The notes under the pieces: model-generated | Databases searched by the model: none | Told to the model about the DNA's origin: nothing | Seen by the model: the letters and a program-made list of their open reading frames with translations, nothing else | Assembly: GCA_963785565.1 (NCBI GenBank) | Contig: CAWAVV010000020.1 | Span: 124,001-188,000 of the forward strand | DNA from: AP-15 sp963785565 | GTDB taxonomy: Bacteria; Pseudomonadota; Alphaproteobacteria; ATCC43930; CGMCC-115725 | DNA: 64,000 nt | Direction: 5' to 3' | Made by a program: the position numbers and the translations under genes | Shown here: positions 15,927 to 24,188 of the stretch, piece by piece | Layout: every line of letters begins with the position of its first letter | How positions within the stretch are numbered: position 1 is the first letter of the stretch

Positions 15927-17041
15927 AGCGGAGCCGCCTCGGTAGAAGTTGCGGATTCCCTCTGTTCGGGCATGGCTGGCGCACCGACCTTGCGGCCGAG
16001 CGCGCGAATGATCGGTAGGCAGCGGAGGTGAGTCTCCGTTAACGCCGCCTGGCATATTTCGGCTCGACCCCATTTTCCCTCGGAGCGGCCCGACTCAGCG
16101 AACCTGCGGTAGCGCGGGCGCCACTTCGCCAGGAACGGCTGCACGCCCTCGTTCAACAGACCCAGTGCGAGGGTGGGGATCGAATCGGCCCCGCGGTCCA
16201 GTGTCGGCGGGGGCATCGCTTTGAGCCCGGCGCGGATCGCGTCTCCGAGTATGTCGAGCGAGGCTATCGCCTCGCCGAGGACGCCCGGGGCGGCCGGTAG
16301 CTCGCGCGTTGAGATGCGGGTTGCCGCTTCGACATAGATCTGCCATCCCGCCGCCACCGTTGTGGCGTCAGGCGGCAAAACAGCCGTCGCCTCGGCGGCG
16401 GCGAGCTTCGAGGACGAGACCAACGACGGAACCGCCACTGGCCGCTCGGGCAGCAGCCGCTCGATACCGGGCAGGTTGAGCGCCATGCCGAGCTGCCAAG
16501 CCCGCTCGACAAGACGCTCTCGGGTGCAGCCGAGATCGCCACGGCATTGCTCGTACAACGGCCAGTTGGTTTCCGGCAATCGGGTTGCGCGCCATCTTGC
16601 AAGCCGAGTTTGCCAACGCCCGAGGCACGGCTGCAGATCATGGTGCAAGATCTCGATCACGTAGATCTGCGGTGGTTCGGTTTCCGGCAAAGCCATGCCA
16701 CGCGGCGGGCTCGCCGCGAGTTGGGTCCGGGTCCGATCGGCCAGCACGCGCAGTGCGTCCAGCGCGTCCTCCAGCGGCCCATCCGCCGCGCCCAAGACGC
16801 CGATCGCCGAAATCGTCTCGATCAGAAGATGCCACAGCAGCGCGCGGCTCTGCGGGTCGAGCGCGACCGCGGCATCGGCCGCGCCGAGGCGCAGCGATCC
16901 CTTGGTCAGGCGCGCCCAGGCGATGACCGGGGCGATGCGGCTTCTCAGCGCGCCGACTCCCGCGGCAACGGAGCCGGTCGCGAATGCCACCGGGCGCCGC
17001 TCCGATGCGGCTTTGCGCTCGGGTTCAATCGGATTGGTCAT
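15893..17041 (-). CDS. Unknown protein with an internal duplication
   Basis: The 382-residue protein has no recognised domain, signal peptide or membrane helix. It contains two related halves. The first has ILHHDLQPCLGRWQTRLARW and later LGCTRERLVERAWQLGMALN; the second has LLNEGVQPFLAKWRPRYRRF and WGRAEICQAALTETHLRCLP. The shared pattern is L-x-(H/N)-x-x-(L/V)-QP-(F/C)-L-x-(R/K)-W-x-x-R, about 190 residues apart. Both halves look helical. It ends 34 bases inside the convergent nudC. A multidrug efflux operon follows upstream on the same strand, with an 84-base gap. Function unknown. Confidence 0.7.
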   Translation of the reverse strand: MTNPIEPERKAASERRPVAFATGSVAAGVGALRSRIAPVIAWARLTKGSLRLGAADAAVALDPQSRALLWHLLIETISAIGVLGAADGPLEDALDALRVLADRTRTQLAASPPRGMALPETEPPQIYVIEILHHDLQPCLGRWQTRLARWRATRLPETNWPLYEQCRGDLGCTRERLVERAWQLGMALNLPGIERLLPERPVAVPSLVSSSKLAAAEATAVLPPDATTVAAGWQIYVEAATRISTRELPAAPGVLGEAIASLDILGDAIRAGLKAMPPPTLDRGADSIPTLALGLLNEGVQPFLAKWRPRYRRFAESGRSEGKWGRAEICQAALTETHLRCLPIIRALGRKVGAPAMPEQRESATSTEAAPLQLPGPLATRP

Positions 17042-17125
17042 CGCCCCGCTTCGTCACGTACCCGTACAGGCCGGCCCCGCTCGGCTGATCCTCAACAATG
17101 CTCTGCCGAGGGTCAAGACGGGGAT

Positions 17126-18784
17126 TCAGTGCCCGTCGGCGGTCAATACCGAGCGCGGACGGAGCACCAGCGGTATCAAGGTCAGGCCAAAGACGAAGAG
17201 CCCGCCAATCAGCAGCAGCATGTCGTTGTAGGTCAAAACCAGAGCCTCGCGGTGCACCAGATTGCCGAGCAATGTGACGGCGGCTTGGTGAGCGTCGCCC
17301 GGGATGAGCGAACCCAACCGGTTGGTCTGGGCATCGATAAAGTGCTGCACCGCCGGACGCGCCGCGTTGACGTCCTCGACCAGGCGGTTCCAGTGAAATT
17401 GCATCCGGCCGTTCATGATCGTACCTACCGAGGCCAGCGCGATCGCGCCGCCGAGGTCGCGGGTCAGACCGTAGAGACCGGAAGCGTTCTTCAGTTTGTC
17501 TGTCGGGACCGAGCCCAGCGCGATCATATTGGCCGGGAGGTAGCACAGCATCAGCGAGACGCCGCGAACCGCCTGCGGCACCATGAGCTCGGGAAAGCTC
17601 GCCTGATTGGTGAGGCCGGCGGTCAGGTACATCGAGAAGGCGAACAGACCGAGGCCCATAGCCAACATAATGCGCAAGTCGAGCCGCCGCGCGATCTGCG
17701 TGCTGAATGGCGACATCGCCATCTGCGCGATCCCGGCGACAAAGACCGTCTCACCGATCTGCAGCGCGCTGAAGCCGCGCACCTGCGCAAGAAACAGCGG
17801 GATCAGATAGGTGGTGCTGTACATGCCGGTGCCGACGAGGAAGGTAAAGAACGAGCCCAGCGCGAAATTGCGGTTGGTGAATGCGCGCAGATCGACGATC
17901 GGCTGGCGATAGCTCAGCACACGCCAGAAGAACAGCACCGAGCATATGCTCGAAACGACAATGGCGACGCGGATCGTAGAGTCATCGAGCCAGTCCCAGC
18001 GCGGCCCTTCCTGGAGCGCGTATTGGAGACAGCCAAGGAAAGTCGCCATCAGCACCAGCCCGATCACATCGAAATAGCGCAGCAGTGACAGATCGGGCTT
18101 GTCGATGTCGACGCAGACCCAGACCACCGCGGCAACGGCAATGCCGGGCACGATGTTGACCAGGAACAGCCAATGCCAGGAAAGCGTGTCGGTCAGGAAG
18201 CCGCCGATCGTCGGGCCCAAGGTCGATGACAGGTTCAAGATCACCGAGATCATCACCATCAGCCGGGTCAGCGGCGGCCCGCGGAAGCGGGTGTAGACGA
18301 CCGGAAAAACGCTTGGGGTGATCGCGCCGCCGCAGAATCCCTGTATCGCTCGATAGACGATCATCTGGCTGAGGCTGGTCGCCGTCGCGCAAAGCCCGCT
18401 CGCCGCGGTGAAGCCGAGCGTCGCGGTGACGAACAGCACCCGCGTCGACAATAGCCGCGACAACGTCCCGCTCAGCGGCACCATCACGACATCGGCGATC
18501 AGATATGCGGTTTGCACCCAGCTGATCTCGTCGGCGCTGGCCGACAGCCCGCCCTGGATCTGAGTGAGCGAGCTGGTCACGATCTGGACGTCCATGATCG
18601 CCATGAACAGGCCAACCGACATCGCCAGCACGCCGAACCAATCGCGCAGACTTGGCTGGCTCCCGGTTTGGGCTGGCGGTGTGGGAGCTGTATCAGCGGG
18701 TCTTGCCGGCGCCGCGGGCGCGAGCGCAGCCGGGGAGCGGCGCGCCCAACCCGCCCGCCGCAGCGCTGCCGGCGCCCAGGTCAT
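17126..18784 (-). CDS. emrB: DHA2 family MFS multidrug efflux transporter (EmrB-like)
   Basis: An inner-membrane drug/proton antiporter of 552 residues with about 14 hydrophobic helices after a proline/alanine-rich cytoplasmic N-terminus. Family marks: FMAIMDVQIVTSSLTQI in helix 1, ISWVQTAYLIADVVMVPLSG, the motif-C-like FCGGAITPSVFPVVYTRF, and LSWHWLFLVNIVPGI. The start overlaps the stop of the emrA-like gene (ATGA), so the two are translationally coupled. With the membrane-fusion partner it would pump drugs to an outer-membrane channel; no TolC-like gene is in the window. A divergent TetR at 19965 probably controls the pair. Confidence 0.9.
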   Translation of the reverse strand: MTWAPAALRRAGWARRSPAALAPAAPARPADTAPTPPAQTGSQPSLRDWFGVLAMSVGLFMAIMDVQIVTSSLTQIQGGLSASADEISWVQTAYLIADVVMVPLSGTLSRLLSTRVLFVTATLGFTAASGLCATATSLSQMIVYRAIQGFCGGAITPSVFPVVYTRFRGPPLTRLMVMISVILNLSSTLGPTIGGFLTDTLSWHWLFLVNIVPGIAVAAVVWVCVDIDKPDLSLLRYFDVIGLVLMATFLGCLQYALQEGPRWDWLDDSTIRVAIVVSSICSVLFFWRVLSYRQPIVDLRAFTNRNFALGSFFTFLVGTGMYSTTYLIPLFLAQVRGFSALQIGETVFVAGIAQMAMSPFSTQIARRLDLRIMLAMGLGLFAFSMYLTAGLTNQASFPELMVPQAVRGVSLMLCYLPANMIALGSVPTDKLKNASGLYGLTRDLGGAIALASVGTIMNGRMQFHWNRLVEDVNAARPAVQHFIDAQTNRLGSLIPGDAHQAAVTLLGNLVHREALVLTYNDMLLLIGGLFVFGLTLIPLVLRPRSVLTADGH

Positions 18785-19884
18785 TGCGTTGCAGCTGCTT
18801 CCGCAGCCGCCGGCTTGGCCTCGGCCGTCCCGACGATGCCGTCGGCTGCCTCGGCGGCGCCCTGGTCGCGGGTGTCGACGGTGACGGTGACCGACAGGCC
18901 GGGACGCAACAGCCGGGCGAGCGGCCCCTCCCGCGGCAATGCGATCCGCACCGGAACGCGCTGCACGATCTTGGTAAAGTTGCCGGTCGCGTTGTCGGGC
19001 GGAAGCAGGCTGAATTGGGCCCCGCTCGCCGGTGCAAAGCTGTCGATCCGGCCGGGGAGCGGATGGTCCGGATAGGCATCGACCGAAACCTCGGCGCGCT
19101 GCCCCGGCCGCATCTGCGTCAACTGCGTTTCCTTGAAATTCGCGGTGACATAGACCCGCGGCAGCGGCACCAAAGACAGCAGCTCGGTGCCGGGTTTGAC
19201 GTATTGGCCGACCTGACCGGCACGATTGCCGGCGACCCCGGAAATCGGCGCGCGGATCACCGTGTTGTCGAGATCGTTTTGGGCGAGCTTAAGATTGGCG
19301 CGCGCCTGCTGCAGCCTGGCCGTTTCCTCCTGCCGCTGCGACCGCAGCACGCCGAGCTGGCTTTGCGCGGCGGCGAGCGCAGCCCGGCTTTTGGCGGCCT
19401 CGGCCTCGGCTTTGCGGGCATCGGCCTGAGCCTGCTCATAGCGCTGCCGGCTGGCGAAATCGGTAGTCATCAATGCGCTGTAGCGCTTGAAATCCTGCTG
19501 TGTGCGGGTCAGGTCCGCCTCGGCCGACTGCACCGTCGCCTGAGCCTGGGCGATCATTGCCTGCTGCAGGTCGAGCCGGCTGGCAAAGGTCGCCACCGCC
19601 GCTTCCTCGGTCGCGACCGCGGCCTGGCCCTGGGCAACTTTGGCGGCAAAGTCGCTGTCGTCGATGACGAACAGCATCGCGCCCTTTTTTACGGCCTGGT
19701 TCTCGCGAATCCCCACCGCTTTGATGTAGCCCTCGACTTTCGGGCTGATTACCGAGACGTCGCTGGCGACATAGGCATCGTCGGTCGATTCGAGAAACCG
19801 CAGCGCGGTCCACCAATACCAGCCGCCGTAGCCGCCGAACCCCAACGCCAGGACGACGGCCGCGATTATGATCTTGTTGCGCAT
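18781..19884 (-). CDS. emrA: HlyD/EmrA family membrane fusion protein
   Basis: The product has 367 residues: an N-terminal membrane anchor (MRNKIIIAAVVLALGFGGYGGWYWWTALRFLES) and the biotinyl-lipoyl-like strand DDAYVASDVSVISPKVEGYI. A long Ala/Gln/Glu-rich coiled hairpin follows at about residues 85-210 (QAQATVQSAEADLTRTQQDF and on). The second lipoyl half holds TVIRAPISGVAGNRAGQVGQYV. The beta-barrel has RVYVTANFKETQLTQMRPGQ, the classic EmrA motif. It bridges the EmrB-like pump to an outer-membrane channel. It is the first gene of the operon, and a TetR-type palindrome lies just six bases before its ATG. Confidence 0.92.
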   Translation of the reverse strand: MRNKIIIAAVVLALGFGGYGGWYWWTALRFLESTDDAYVASDVSVISPKVEGYIKAVGIRENQAVKKGAMLFVIDDSDFAAKVAQGQAAVATEEAAVATFASRLDLQQAMIAQAQATVQSAEADLTRTQQDFKRYSALMTTDFASRQRYEQAQADARKAEAEAAKSRAALAAAQSQLGVLRSQRQEETARLQQARANLKLAQNDLDNTVIRAPISGVAGNRAGQVGQYVKPGTELLSLVPLPRVYVTANFKETQLTQMRPGQRAEVSVDAYPDHPLPGRIDSFAPASGAQFSLLPPDNATGNFTKIVQRVPVRIALPREGPLARLLRPGLSVTVTVDTRDQGAAEAADGIVGTAEAKPAAAEAAATQ

Positions 19885-19889
19885 CCTCT

Positions 19890-19911
19890 CTGAACTAAAC
19901 CGTTCAGTTCA
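19890..19911. promoter_or_regulatory. TetR-type operator in the emrAB/tetR divergent region
   Basis: CTGAAC-N6-GTTCAG (19890-19907) overlaps TGAACT-N9-AGTTCA (19891-19911). This palindrome lies immediately upstream of emrA and within about 55 bases of the tetR start. The layout fits a repressor acting on both genes. Binding is inferred, not shown. Confidence 0.6.
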
Positions 19912-19964
19912 TTGTTGCGCAGAAGTTAGGCCGTCTGTAGTATTTGTCAAGTCGGCGGCGTCGG

Positions 19965-20603
19965 ATGGGACCCGTGGCCAGCATGATGGAGCGCAACGAA
20001 GCCCCGGCCGGCAAGGCCGAGAGCATTCTCGCCGCGGCAAAGCGGACCTTTTTGGAGAGCGGCTTTGGCGCCGTCAGCATGGACACGATCGCGCGCGAGG
20101 CTGGCGTGTCGAAGGCGACGGTCTATGCCCATTTCGCCGGCAAGGAGGAATTGTTCGGCGCCGTCATCGGACGCGAGTGCGAACGCTATCTCGCGAGTTT
20201 CTCGGTAAGCGAGCTCGATCCCCGCGACGTCCGCGCCTCCCTGACGGTTTTGGGCTGTCGCTTTCTCGAACTGTTACTGTCGCCCGACGCGATCGCGCTT
20301 CACCGCCTGATTATCGGCGAGGTGAGCCGCTTTCCTGCGCTCGGCGAAGTATTCTGGCGCGCCGGCCCCGAGCGCAACCATTTCCAGATCGAAGCGTTTC
20401 TCGAGGCGGCCGCCGCGGCCGGATCGCTTGACATCGCCGATCCGCGCCTTGCCGCGGAGCAGTTTACCGGTCTGGTGCGCGGCGACACCCAGCTGCGCCA
20501 CCTGCTGCGCCTCGAAAACCAAGCCGATCAGCCGAAGACCCGCGCCACCGTCGAATCGGCGGTTGATACCTTTTTGCGCGCCTTCGCCCGCCCCAACCCC
20601 TAG
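19965..20603 (+). CDS. TetR/AcrR family transcriptional regulator
   Basis: About 212 residues. The N-terminal HTH is clear: ESILAAAKRTFLESGFGAVSMDTIAREAGVSKATVYAHFAGKEELF. The C-terminal ligand domain is AcrR-like (LLLSPDAIALHRLIIGEVSRFPALGEVFW). ATG at 19965 is taken; an ATG pair at 19983 is equally plausible and no strong ribosome site decides. Divergent from emrAB with a palindromic operator between them, it is probably the local repressor that responds to a pump substrate. An SRPBCC gene follows 40 bases downstream on the same strand. Confidence 0.88.
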   Translation: MGPVASMMERNEAPAGKAESILAAAKRTFLESGFGAVSMDTIAREAGVSKATVYAHFAGKEELFGAVIGRECERYLASFSVSELDPRDVRASLTVLGCRFLELLLSPDAIALHRLIIGEVSRFPALGEVFWRAGPERNHFQIEAFLEAAAAAGSLDIADPRLAAEQFTGLVRGDTQLRHLLRLENQADQPKTRATVESAVDTFLRAFARPNP

Positions 20604-20643
20604 TTCGCAATTGCTCGAATTGCCGCAACCACGGAGGAGACCG

Positions 20644-21099
20644 ATGCAAGAGGCCCTCGTCGTTCGCCACGAGACGCACATCCCGGCGCCGCCCGCCGCG
20701 GTGTTCGCCCTGCTGACCGATCCGGAGAAAATCCTGCGCTGGATGGGAACCGAGGCGCAGGTCGAGCTGCAGCCCGGCGGGCTCTATCTCGTCAATGTCA
20801 CTGGGGCCCGCTTCGCCCGCGGCTCGTTCCGCGAGGTGGTGCCGGTGCACCGCCTGGCCTACAGCTTTGGCTGGGACGGCAGTGAGGAGGTGCCGCCGGG
20901 GTCGAGCCTGATCGAGATCGACCTAGTCGAGCAGCCGGGCGGAACCTTGCTGCGCTTGACCCACAGCGGCCTGCCTAATGCCGAGCAATGCGCCGGCCAC
21001 GCGGAAGGCTGGGCCCATTACCTCGGCCGGCTGGCCGAGGTTGCAGCCGGACGCGACCCAGGCCCGGATCCCCGGCACGGCCACACCGGGAGGGAGTGA
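20644..21099 (+). CDS. SRPBCC/AHSA1 domain protein
   Basis: The product has 151 residues with the START-like helix-grip pattern: VRHETHIPAPPAAVFALLTDPEKILRWMG, the strand AQVELQPGGLYLVNVTG, then FREVVPVHRLAYSFGWDG, TLLRLTHSGLPNAEQCAGHAEGWAHYLGRL. AHSA1-like proteins bind hydrophobic ligands or act as Hsp90 ATPase-activator homologues; the ligand is unknown. A GGAGGAG site precedes the ATG. It follows the TetR gene by 40 bases and may be co-transcribed with it. A different AHSA1 protein lies at 22052. Confidence 0.85.
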   Translation: MQEALVVRHETHIPAPPAAVFALLTDPEKILRWMGTEAQVELQPGGLYLVNVTGARFARGSFREVVPVHRLAYSFGWDGSEEVPPGSSLIEIDLVEQPGGTLLRLTHSGLPNAEQCAGHAEGWAHYLGRLAEVAAGRDPGPDPRHGHTGRE

Positions 21100-21173
21100 C
21101 GACTTTCCGCGCTCAATATCGCCGTACTAGACCCCCAACATGAAACAAGGCGTGTCGCGACGGCAGACAATAT

Positions 21174-21218
21174 TTAAGGCTTCCCCGGGTTTAAGGCTTC
21201 CCCGGCGAAAGGCCGGGG
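21174..21218. terminator. Direct repeat plus stable hairpin between convergent genes
   Basis: TTAAGGCTTCCCCGG occurs twice, at 21174 and 21191. The second copy runs into a hairpin, CCCCGGC-GAAAG-GCCGGGG (21200-21218). It sits between the convergent SRPBCC and DUF899 genes. It may act as a bidirectional terminator, although no T-run follows; a dispersed-repeat origin is the alternative. Confidence 0.4.
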
Positions 21219-21230
21219 TCCATTTCTGGC

Positions 21231-22021
21231 TCAGCGCGTGTCGTAATCGTCATGGTGGCGTAGCCAGTAGCCTGTCTCGTTGCGGCCCTTGGGGGCGCGG
21301 TCAAGCCATTGATACATTCCCCAGAGGCCGTCCAGCCCCCGGGCGTAAGTCGAATAGGTGTGATAGACGATGCCGTCGTCGAGCACGAACGCACTCATGC
21401 CTGGCCTCTCGCGCGCGTAGCTGCGCAGGTCGGCGCCGGTCAGCGCAGCGCCCTTGACAGCCCCGTCGGGTGTCGCGCGCGCGGGCCTTTCGGCCGTTGT
21501 CCGCCCGGCGAGCGCGCGGCCGCTGCTCGCTGGTAGTTGTAGTCCGCGGCGCCCGACTGCTGCTGCTCTTCTGTGACCGAGACGTTGAAGTCGAAGTTGA
21601 AGTCGCTGCCGAGCGCGGACGCCCAAGGGAATATCCAGCTCATCCGCCGCTTGTAGGCCTGCAACTTTGCAAGCGGCGCCCGCGACACAGCCCACAGCAT
21701 CACGTCATGGTTGGCCAGGTGAACCGCGAACCCGTTGAAGCCGTCCGCGATCGACGAGCAGGAAGGGCACCCCGCCGTATAGTCGGGTCCGAACATGAAA
21801 TGGTAGACGAGGATCTGCGAGCACCCTCTGAAAAGGTCTGCCAGCGAGGCGCTCCCTTCATCGGTCTCGAACCGGTATTCCTTGTCGACCAGGACCCAGG
21901 GCAGCTCCTGACGCCGCCGCACCAGCTCGTCGCTGCGGCGGGTCAGCTCCTTCTCCGCCTCGAGCAGCTCGAGTCGCGCTGCCAACCACTGCTGTCGCGT
22001 CCCGATTTCATGATTTGTCAT
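21231..22021 (-). pseudogene. DUF899 family thioredoxin-like protein, frameshifted
   Basis: DUF899 proteins have a thioredoxin-like fold and unknown activity. The N-terminal part is intact: RRRQELPWVLVDKEYRFETDEG, LVYHFMFGPDYTAGCPSCSSIADG and FNFDFNVSVTEEQQQSGAADYNY. The C-terminal part continues in another frame: ERPGMSAFVLDDGIVYHTYS, TYARGLDGLWGMYQWLDRAPKGRNE. The shift falls near a (CG)5 dinucleotide run at 21474-21483, where a one-base loss would explain it. The restored length is about 263 residues. It is the last gene of an ArsR-AHSA1-DUF899 cassette, starting 30 bases after the AHSA1 stop. Confidence 0.85.
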
Positions 22022-22051
22022 CTCTGGCTCCTATGGCTCGTCGCGTTGTTC

Positions 22052-22519
22052 TCAGCCGCGCGGCAGTTCGCCGATTGGCGGCAGTGCTGATCCAGTTTCG
22101 AGCAGCGTCTTGAGGCTTGACAGGATTTTTGGCCAGCCTACGGAAACCGCGCCGATGAGCTTGGAGCCGGGCCTGTCGATTTCGTGGGTGATGGTCAGCT
22201 TCACGACTTCGCCTGCTTGCTCGATCTCCATCACGCAGCGCGCATAGCCTTCCTCACGCAGCTCGGACCTGAACTCGTTGCGCCATCTGAGGACGAGTCG
22301 CTTGGGCTTCTCGATCTCGACGACGTCGCCGGCGTCAGCGATGCGACCATCCGGGAAGATCAGCTTCCAAGGCGACCCTACCCTCCAGTCGGTCTCGACG
22401 TTCATGCCGAACCAGTACTTCTTCATGAAGTCTGGGGTAGTGAGCGCGGCCCACAACTGTTCCGGCGTTGTGTGGATGTATGTCACGTATACAAAACTAC
22501 TCTCAGCTTCTTCAGTCAT
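22052..22519 (-). CDS. SRPBCC/AHSA1 family protein, ArsR-linked
   Basis: The product has 155 residues. Family marks: FVYVTYIHTTPEQLWAALTTPDFMKKYWFGMNVETDW, VGSPWKLIFPDGRIADAGDV, and a C-terminal helix GWPKILSSLKTLLETG. ATG at 22519 has AAGGAG upstream and lies inside the end of the arsR-like gene (8-base overlap), so translation is coupled. ArsR-AHSA1 pairs are very common in proteobacteria, with the AHSA1 protein thought to bind a small hydrophobic ligand. An upstream extension of 30 residues is rejected because it merely re-reads the regulator gene. Confidence 0.9.
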   Translation of the reverse strand: MTEEAESSFVYVTYIHTTPEQLWAALTTPDFMKKYWFGMNVETDWRVGSPWKLIFPDGRIADAGDVVEIEKPKRLVLRWRNEFRSELREEGYARCVMEIEQAGEVVKLTITHEIDRPGSKLIGAVSVGWPKILSSLKTLLETGSALPPIGELPRG

Positions 22520-22835
22520 GGCGTTCTCCTTCAAGGTCTTGCTTGAGGTCTGAAAGTGCGCCCAGGCGAGGGAACTCGAATTTGCTGATCCAACGCTCGG
22601 CGATCTCATTGATCGGCACGGGATTGATGAAGTGCAGCTTTTCTCGGCCTTGCCGCTTCCAAGACACGAGATTGGCCTCCTCGAGAACCGCCAGATGCTT
22701 CGCGACCGCTTGGCGGGTCATCTCCAGACCTTGGCACAGCTGACCGAGCGTCTGGCCATTCCTGAGATGCAGCCGATCCAGCAACCGCCGACGGCTTGCA
22801 TCGGCCAAGGCGCGAAACACAGCGTCCTCTTCCAT
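22512..22835 (-). CDS. ArsR family winged-helix regulator
   Basis: A 107-residue HTH protein: MEEDAVFRALADASRRRLLDRLHLRNGQTL, recognition helix MTRQAVAKHLAVLEEANLVSWKRQGREKLHFIN, and a short C-terminal helix. There is no metal-binding CxC motif in the recognition helix, so it belongs to the non-metal branch that pairs with AHSA1 proteins. It leads a three-gene cassette (ArsR, AHSA1, DUF899). A large palindrome begins 12 bases before its start and probably mediates autoregulation. Confidence 0.92.
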   Translation of the reverse strand: MEEDAVFRALADASRRRLLDRLHLRNGQTLGQLCQGLEMTRQAVAKHLAVLEEANLVSWKRQGREKLHFINPVPINEIAERWISKFEFPRLGALSDLKQDLEGERHD

Positions 22836-22846
22836 GCAAGCAATAT

Positions 22847-22890
22847 GGAACCGTTTAGTTCCCTAAACAATAGGGAACTGTTTGGTTTCC
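22847..22890. promoter_or_regulatory. Palindromic operator before the ArsR-AHSA1-DUF899 cassette
   Basis: GGAACCGTTTAGTTCCCTA and TAGGGAACTGTTTGGTTTCC face each other around AACAA. The inner TAGTTCCCTA / TAGGGAACT arms pair almost perfectly and the outer arms with mismatches. It is distinctly AT-richer than its surroundings and also contains candidate promoter hexamers. An ArsR dimer site is the natural reading. Confidence 0.6.
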
Positions 22891-23070
22891 TGTCAAGCAA
22901 AGAATCCGCGCGCGTGCATCGGCGATACGCCGGGCTCTCGTGAACCGAGCCCATTCGCTACGGCTCGGCCCCGCGTTTCGATCCCGAGTTCGGGCCCGCC
23001 TTACACTCGATCGTGTTGGAGCGCTAACGAGACCTTCGACAGGCCAGGGGCCATGGCGGCATGATCGGGC

Positions 23071-24144
23071 ATGGATCTGCCGGCACCTCTCGCCTGGCTG
23101 GTGGACGAGGCCGGTGCCTCGCCCGGCCCTGACCGGTTCCTGGCCGAGCTCGGCGGCCGGCTGCTGGCCGACGGCCTGCCGCTGGCCGGCGGCGCCCTGA
23201 CGCTCGCGGTGCCGCATCCGATCATCGCCCGCCGTACCTGGCTGTGGCGAGCGGCGACGGGGGCGGTGATCGAGGCGCTGGGCTTCGCCGGCGGTCCGCT
23301 CAGCCAATCTGGGCGCGACTGGCTGGCCGGGCTTGGCCCGGTGCAGGAGGACACGGTTGGCCCAGCATCGGACGGTCCAGGGCGGGGCAGTCCGATGCTG
23401 GGCTGGGCCGGGACCCGGCCGTTCGGCCCCGCCGAGGCCGGCCGGCTGCGCCAGGCCGCGCGCTTTGTCGCCGCCCCCCTAGCCGCCCTGGCCGCGCGGG
23501 CGGCGCTGGCAGCGCTCCTCGAGGCCTATCTCGGCCGGCGCAGCGCCGCCCGGGTGCAGGCCGGCGCGCTGCGCCGCGGCGCCGGAGAAACCATCCGCGC
23601 CGCGCTGCTCTCCGCCGATCTGCGCGACTTCACCGCCCTGTCCGAGGCGACGGAGCCAGCGGCGACGATTGCCGCCCTCGACGCCTGGTTCGACCGCGTC
23701 GCCGGAGCGGTGCACGCCTTCGGGGGCGAGGTGCTGAAGTTCATCGGCGACGGTGTGCTGGCGATCTTCCCGGTCACCGCCGCGCCGGCCGAGGCCTGCG
23801 AGGCGGCGCTGCGCGCGGTCGTCGCGGCCCGCGCCGGCATGGCCCATCTCGACGCCGTGCGGCAAGCGCAAGGGCTGCCGCCGCTGCCCTTTGGCATGGC
23901 ATTGCATGTCGGCGAGATACTGTGGGGCAATATCGGCGCGGCCGACCGGCTCGATTTCACCGCCATCGGCCCCGCGGTCAACCTGGTCAGCCGGCTGGAG
24001 GGGCTGTGCCGGCCGCTCGGCCGGTCGGTGTTGATCTCGGGCGCGGTCGCCGCCGAGATTACCACGCCGCTGGCGCCGCTGGGCGAACACGCGCTGCGCG
24101 GCATCGCGGCGCCGTGCGCCGTCTTCACCCTGCCGGATGGATGA
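23071..24144 (+). CDS. Class III adenylate/guanylate cyclase
   Basis: The 357-residue protein has a C-terminal class III cyclase domain from about residue 175. Metal-binding Asp183 is in SADLRDFTAL and Asp227 in EVLKFIGDGVLAIFP. The substrate and transition-state region is HVGEILWGNIGAADRLDFTAIGPAVNLVSRLEGL. The first 150 residues (LAELGGRLLADGLPLAGGAL, PHPIIARRTWLW) form a sensor-like N-terminal domain seen in many alphaproteobacterial cyclases; its ligand is unknown. There is no membrane helix, so it is cytosolic. The Lys/Asp pair that marks ATP preference (EVLKF, RLDFT) is present, so cAMP is the likely product. Confidence 0.9.
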   Translation: MDLPAPLAWLVDEAGASPGPDRFLAELGGRLLADGLPLAGGALTLAVPHPIIARRTWLWRAATGAVIEALGFAGGPLSQSGRDWLAGLGPVQEDTVGPASDGPGRGSPMLGWAGTRPFGPAEAGRLRQAARFVAAPLAALAARAALAALLEAYLGRRSAARVQAGALRRGAGETIRAALLSADLRDFTALSEATEPAATIAALDAWFDRVAGAVHAFGGEVLKFIGDGVLAIFPVTAAPAEACEAALRAVVAARAGMAHLDAVRQAQGLPPLPFGMALHVGEILWGNIGAADRLDFTAIGPAVNLVSRLEGLCRPLGRSVLISGAVAAEITTPLAPLGEHALRGIAAPCAVFTLPDG

Positions 24145-24188
24145 CGGCCCGCCCCGCTACAGTCTCGCTTTAAACTCGCGCGACGAGG

